The position numbers were made by a program, and so were the translations under genes. Positions 13,036 through 15,423 of a stretch of 15,423 bases of DNA are shown here, one piece after another. The stretch lies in the NCBI GenBank assembly GCA_949507465.1, contig CATEMS010000182.1, forward strand, positions 1-15,423, given 5' to 3'. This stretch comes from Flavobacteriaceae bacterium. GTDB lineage: Bacteria > Bacteroidota > Bacteroidia > Flavobacteriales > Flavobacteriaceae. How positions within the stretch are numbered: the first letter of the stretch is position 1; every line of letters starts with the position of its first letter. The notes under the pieces were generated by a model. The model did no database searches. It was given only the letters and a program-made list of their open reading frames with translations, and was not told the DNA's origin.

Positions 13036-15423
13036 TTAAAATCTAACGTAAAGGTTTAAGTAATATGTAGTTCCGTTTCCGAAAAAATAGCGATTGCCAA
13101 ATACAGGGGTTTCTCTATTTGATTCTTCAACCATACCACGATAATCTGCAATTCTAGAATCTTCAAAACCACCTGTTCTATAGCGTTGGTCAAAAACGTT
13201 GTTTATTGTTGCAAAAAATCCGATGTAATACCCATCAACTCTCCAAGACTTTCCTCCCACTACATTTACAAGCGTGTAATCATTAAACTGTTCTTGTTGT
13301 AATAATTCTCTTGCTATTGTTGGGTCATAGTCATTGTAGCCAATATTATCTGTGTCTGTGGCAAAATTGTCGTTTCTTCGCAAACTACTCACATCTATGT
13401 AAGCATTTGAGAAATAATTTGAGGTAACACCAAACCACCAGAAGTTTGGATCACGGTATTCAAACCCTAATTGGAATGCATTTTCTGGTCCTCCTGCAAT
13501 GTGCAAATTTTTCATTTTAGTGGTTCCATCACCTAATCTTTTTGGACCTTCAAAATCATCACTTGTGAAGTATTGATTTGGATTGTTGGTAAATACATAT
13601 TGCGCCATTGATGCCGCACCCTTAAGTTTGATTGTAGGAGTTACTTGAGCCTCGATACCTATCTCTGCACCTGCTCTTCTAGACGCTATACCTGTAAGTA
13701 CCTCCTGGACAAAAGTTCCTCCTCCGTCTGCGCTCTGTATGGATTCTGTAAAGAAGAAGTTGATATCTGTCTGGTCTTGCATGGTATTATAAAAACCAGT
13801 GAATCTGGCCTTTAGTACCGGGGAGCGGAAAATATAACTTAGATCTAAGTTTTGGATTTTCTCTTCCACCAAGCCTTCTACAACATTATTGTTTTGGCGA
13901 GAGTTGCTAAAGGAGTTTCTAATGCTTGGCGCCTTTGTTAAATACCCAGCATTGATATCCAATAGATGGCGCCCTGTTAGTTTATAAACAGCGCCCCCTT
14001 TAAAACCAAGTGTACTGAAACTTAACGCTTCACTTTCTCCAAATGAATTATTTCCTCCTTGGTAATTTCCGTTTTCATACAATCCGTTACGTTGGTAGTT
14101 GGTAGCTCCCAAACTGGCAGCTAGATAAAAATCTACCTTGCTATATTTAAATTGAGCTTGAACAAATCCAGAGCTAACATCTGCGTTTATATCAAAATTA
14201 TATTTGTAACGATCACCCTCCCCCACAATACGGTTTGGGTTTCTCACATCACTTTGTGCAATGTTTGTTTGCAAATCTCCAGATCCATCTCCAGATTCTG
14301 AATTTGCAAAAGTATCTATATCTAAAAATCCACTACTTCCTAGTAAATCACGAACCTGTGCGTAATTTTCACTTTTCAGGCTTCTGTAATTAACAGCGGC
14401 ATTTAAAGTAATGTTACTAGTTAGCTCAGAGAAAAGAATAGAGCTAAACTGCACTTGAGTGTCTTTACTTACGTCATCTTGTAAAATATAAGATGCTCTT
14501 AAGGCGTTGCCTTGTGAGTCTATATTGGCATCATATAATGTATTCCAGGGAATCTGTCCGTCGTTTACAAACTCCTCTCTTGCCAAATATGCTTGCTGGT
14601 ATTGGTAAGGAGTAGGGCTTGCATCACGCAAGAAGTAACTTGGCAATCGCTGGTAGTAGTTACCTGCGGGATTACGGTTACCATTGTTATCGATACGGCT
14701 ATTGTTAATTGTTCCTGTTTGATATCCAATGTTTGTGTTTAGGGTTGTTTTCTCACCTATGTTCCAATAGTGATTTAACATAAAAATTGGTTCTTCAATC
14801 TCTCTGATGCGGCTATTTCTAATCTCCCCATCTTGGTAGCCCCAGTTTGGATTGTAGCGTATTCCTTTAAGATCTCTTTGCTCTTGAGTAATTGCTGTAG
14901 ACCTTCCTCTTCTATTTGGCGTGTAAAACGCTGTTAAGTTAAGGCTATGGTTGTCATTAATTTTTTTCTCTACAGAGGCAAAAAATGAATTGGAATCATA
15001 GATTGTCCCGTCCTGATATCCTCCTTCTCCAAATCTTCTTGCTGCAGAAAATGCATATGCCCAGCCGTTTTTATTAAGTCCACTGTTGTAGGTCCCCATA
15101 ACACGACCACGGTAACTTCTATTAGAGGATGCATAAGATACGCGGCCACCCTGTCGGTATTGAGAAGCTCTCATGATGATATTTGTAGTCCCCGCAACAT
15201 CACCAAAAGTGTAATCACTAGCCTTTAGGCCCATAGAAAATTCACGATTCCGTTGTACATCATTAAGGCCACCCCAGTTACCCCATTGTGGGCGTCCTGT
15301 AATTTGCTTGTTCATTTCAAGACCATTGATGAGCACTTTCCCGTTAGCATTGTCTAGCCCTCTTGGTCTAAAAAATGTTGCGCTAAAATCAAAAGCGGCG
15401 GCATTTAAAAAAGCATCTCTGGA
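13036..15423 (-). CDS. TonB-dependent receptor, 5' end outside window
   Basis: Outer-membrane TonB-dependent receptor; 795 C-terminal residues are visible. The frame is open to the window edge, so the GTG at 15336 is internal rather than a start. The visible part begins in the plug domain (SRDAFLNAAAFDFSATFFRPRGLD, then NGKVLINGLEMNKQ), followed by plug motifs near GDVAGTTNIIMR. The 22-strand-type barrel fills the remainder, with many aromatic alternating strands such as FQLGFEYRDPNFWWFGVTSNYF and a terminal YYLNLYVRF ending in phenylalanine. The missing N-terminus would hold the signal peptide and, in many relatives, a carboxypeptidase-regulatory domain. Such receptors import large ligands (siderophores, glycans, peptides or other polymers) using TonB. 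The substrate cannot be read from the sequence. The next gene downstream encodes a surface lipoprotein that may serve as its extracellular lid or capture subunit. Confidence 0.93.
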   Translation of the reverse strand, partial: SRDAFLNAAAFDFSATFFRPRGLDNANGKVLINGLEMNKQITGRPQWGNWGGLNDVQRNREFSMGLKASDYTFGDVAGTTNIIMRASQYRQGGRVSYASSNRSYRGRVMGTYNSGLNKNGWAYAFSAARRFGEGGYQDGTIYDSNSFFASVEKKINDNHSLNLTAFYTPNRRGRSTAITQEQRDLKGIRYNPNWGYQDGEIRNSRIREIEEPIFMLNHYWNIGEKTTLNTNIGYQTGTINNSRIDNNGNRNPAGNYYQRLPSYFLRDASPTPYQYQQAYLAREEFVNDGQIPWNTLYDANIDSQGNALRASYILQDDVSKDTQVQFSSILFSELTSNITLNAAVNYRSLKSENYAQVRDLLGSSGFLDIDTFANSESGDGSGDLQTNIAQSDVRNPNRIVGEGDRYKYNFDINADVSSGFVQAQFKYSKVDFYLAASLGATNYQRNGLYENGNYQGGNNSFGESEALSFSTLGFKGGAVYKLTGRHLLDINAGYLTKAPSIRNSFSNSRQNNNVVEGLVEEKIQNLDLSYIFRSPVLKARFTGFYNTMQDQTDINFFFTESIQSADGGGTFVQEVLTGIASRRAGAEIGIEAQVTPTIKLKGAASMAQYVFTNNPNQYFTSDDFEGPKRLGDGTTKMKNLHIAGGPENAFQLGFEYRDPNFWWFGVTSNYFSNAYIDVSSLRRNDNFATDTDNIGYNDYDPTIARELLQQEQFNDYTLVNVVGGKSWRVDGYYIGFFATINNVFDQRYRTGGFEDSRIADYRGMVEESNRETPVFGNRYFFGNGTTYYLNLYVRF

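Noticed and set aside
15334..15336. GTG at 15336 as the start of the TonB-dependent receptor
   Set aside because: The 29 codons beyond it to the window edge are in frame and encode plug-domain sequence, so the true start lies outside.

Overview
This window is about 15.4 kb of AT-rich DNA from a member of the Bacteroidota, most likely a marine Flavobacteriaceae. The evidence is the gene content: a type B (CHU_C) type IX secretion substrate, an SprF/PorP-family protein, a PorE-like OmpA protein, DUF2480, DUF3078, a DUF5689 lipoprotein and a TonB-dependent receptor. Start codons lack clear Shine-Dalgarno sequences and sit in A-rich leaders. At least one promoter fits the Bacteroidota TAnnTTTG -7 box. 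Genus cannot be fixed from the sequence alone.

Layout. (1) Positions 1-3182, + strand: the distal part of a SUF iron-sulfur assembly operon. It holds the C-terminal half of sufS, a META/HslJ-type lipoprotein, sufE (4-nt overlap with the lipoprotein), a DUF59/SufT-like gene, a DUF2480 gene and a DUF3078 outer-membrane barrel. Junctions are tight, from a 4-nt overlap to a 40-nt gap. (2) 3231-4439, - strand: hflX, convergent with the SUF operon and with its own promoter; the start is corrected here to 4439. (3) 4650-11121, + strand: a cell-surface secretion module of a 1179-aa multidomain adhesin with a type B T9SS sorting domain, an SprF-like barrel and a PorE-like protein (TPR, propeller, CRD-like fold, OmpA). 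It ends in a 16-bp perfect terminator hairpin. The gap before the sprF-like gene holds a nested inverted repeat flanked by 12-nt direct repeats. (4) 11194-11490: non-coding DNA between convergent transcription units. (5) 11492-15423, - strand: a bidirectional-looking terminator, a surface lipoprotein (DUF5689 plus a choice-of-anchor-J-like domain) and, upstream of it in transcription, a TonB-dependent receptor whose 5' end lies outside the window.

How the genes work together. SufS and SufE pass persulfide sulfur to the SUF scaffold, whose genes are probably upstream of the window, and SufT-like DUF59 proteins act in Fe-S maturation. The roles of the META lipoprotein, DUF2480 and DUF3078 in this operon are unknown. 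In the second module the adhesin is probably exported by T9SS, with the SprF-like barrel as its dedicated outer-membrane partner and the OmpA protein anchoring the complex to peptidoglycan. The last pair looks like an outer-membrane receptor with a surface lipoprotein of unknown ligand.

Most genes belong to known families. The least explained items are the internal duplication with matched cysteines in DUF2480, the repeat-rich leader before the sprF-like gene, and the receptor/DUF5689 lipoprotein pair.
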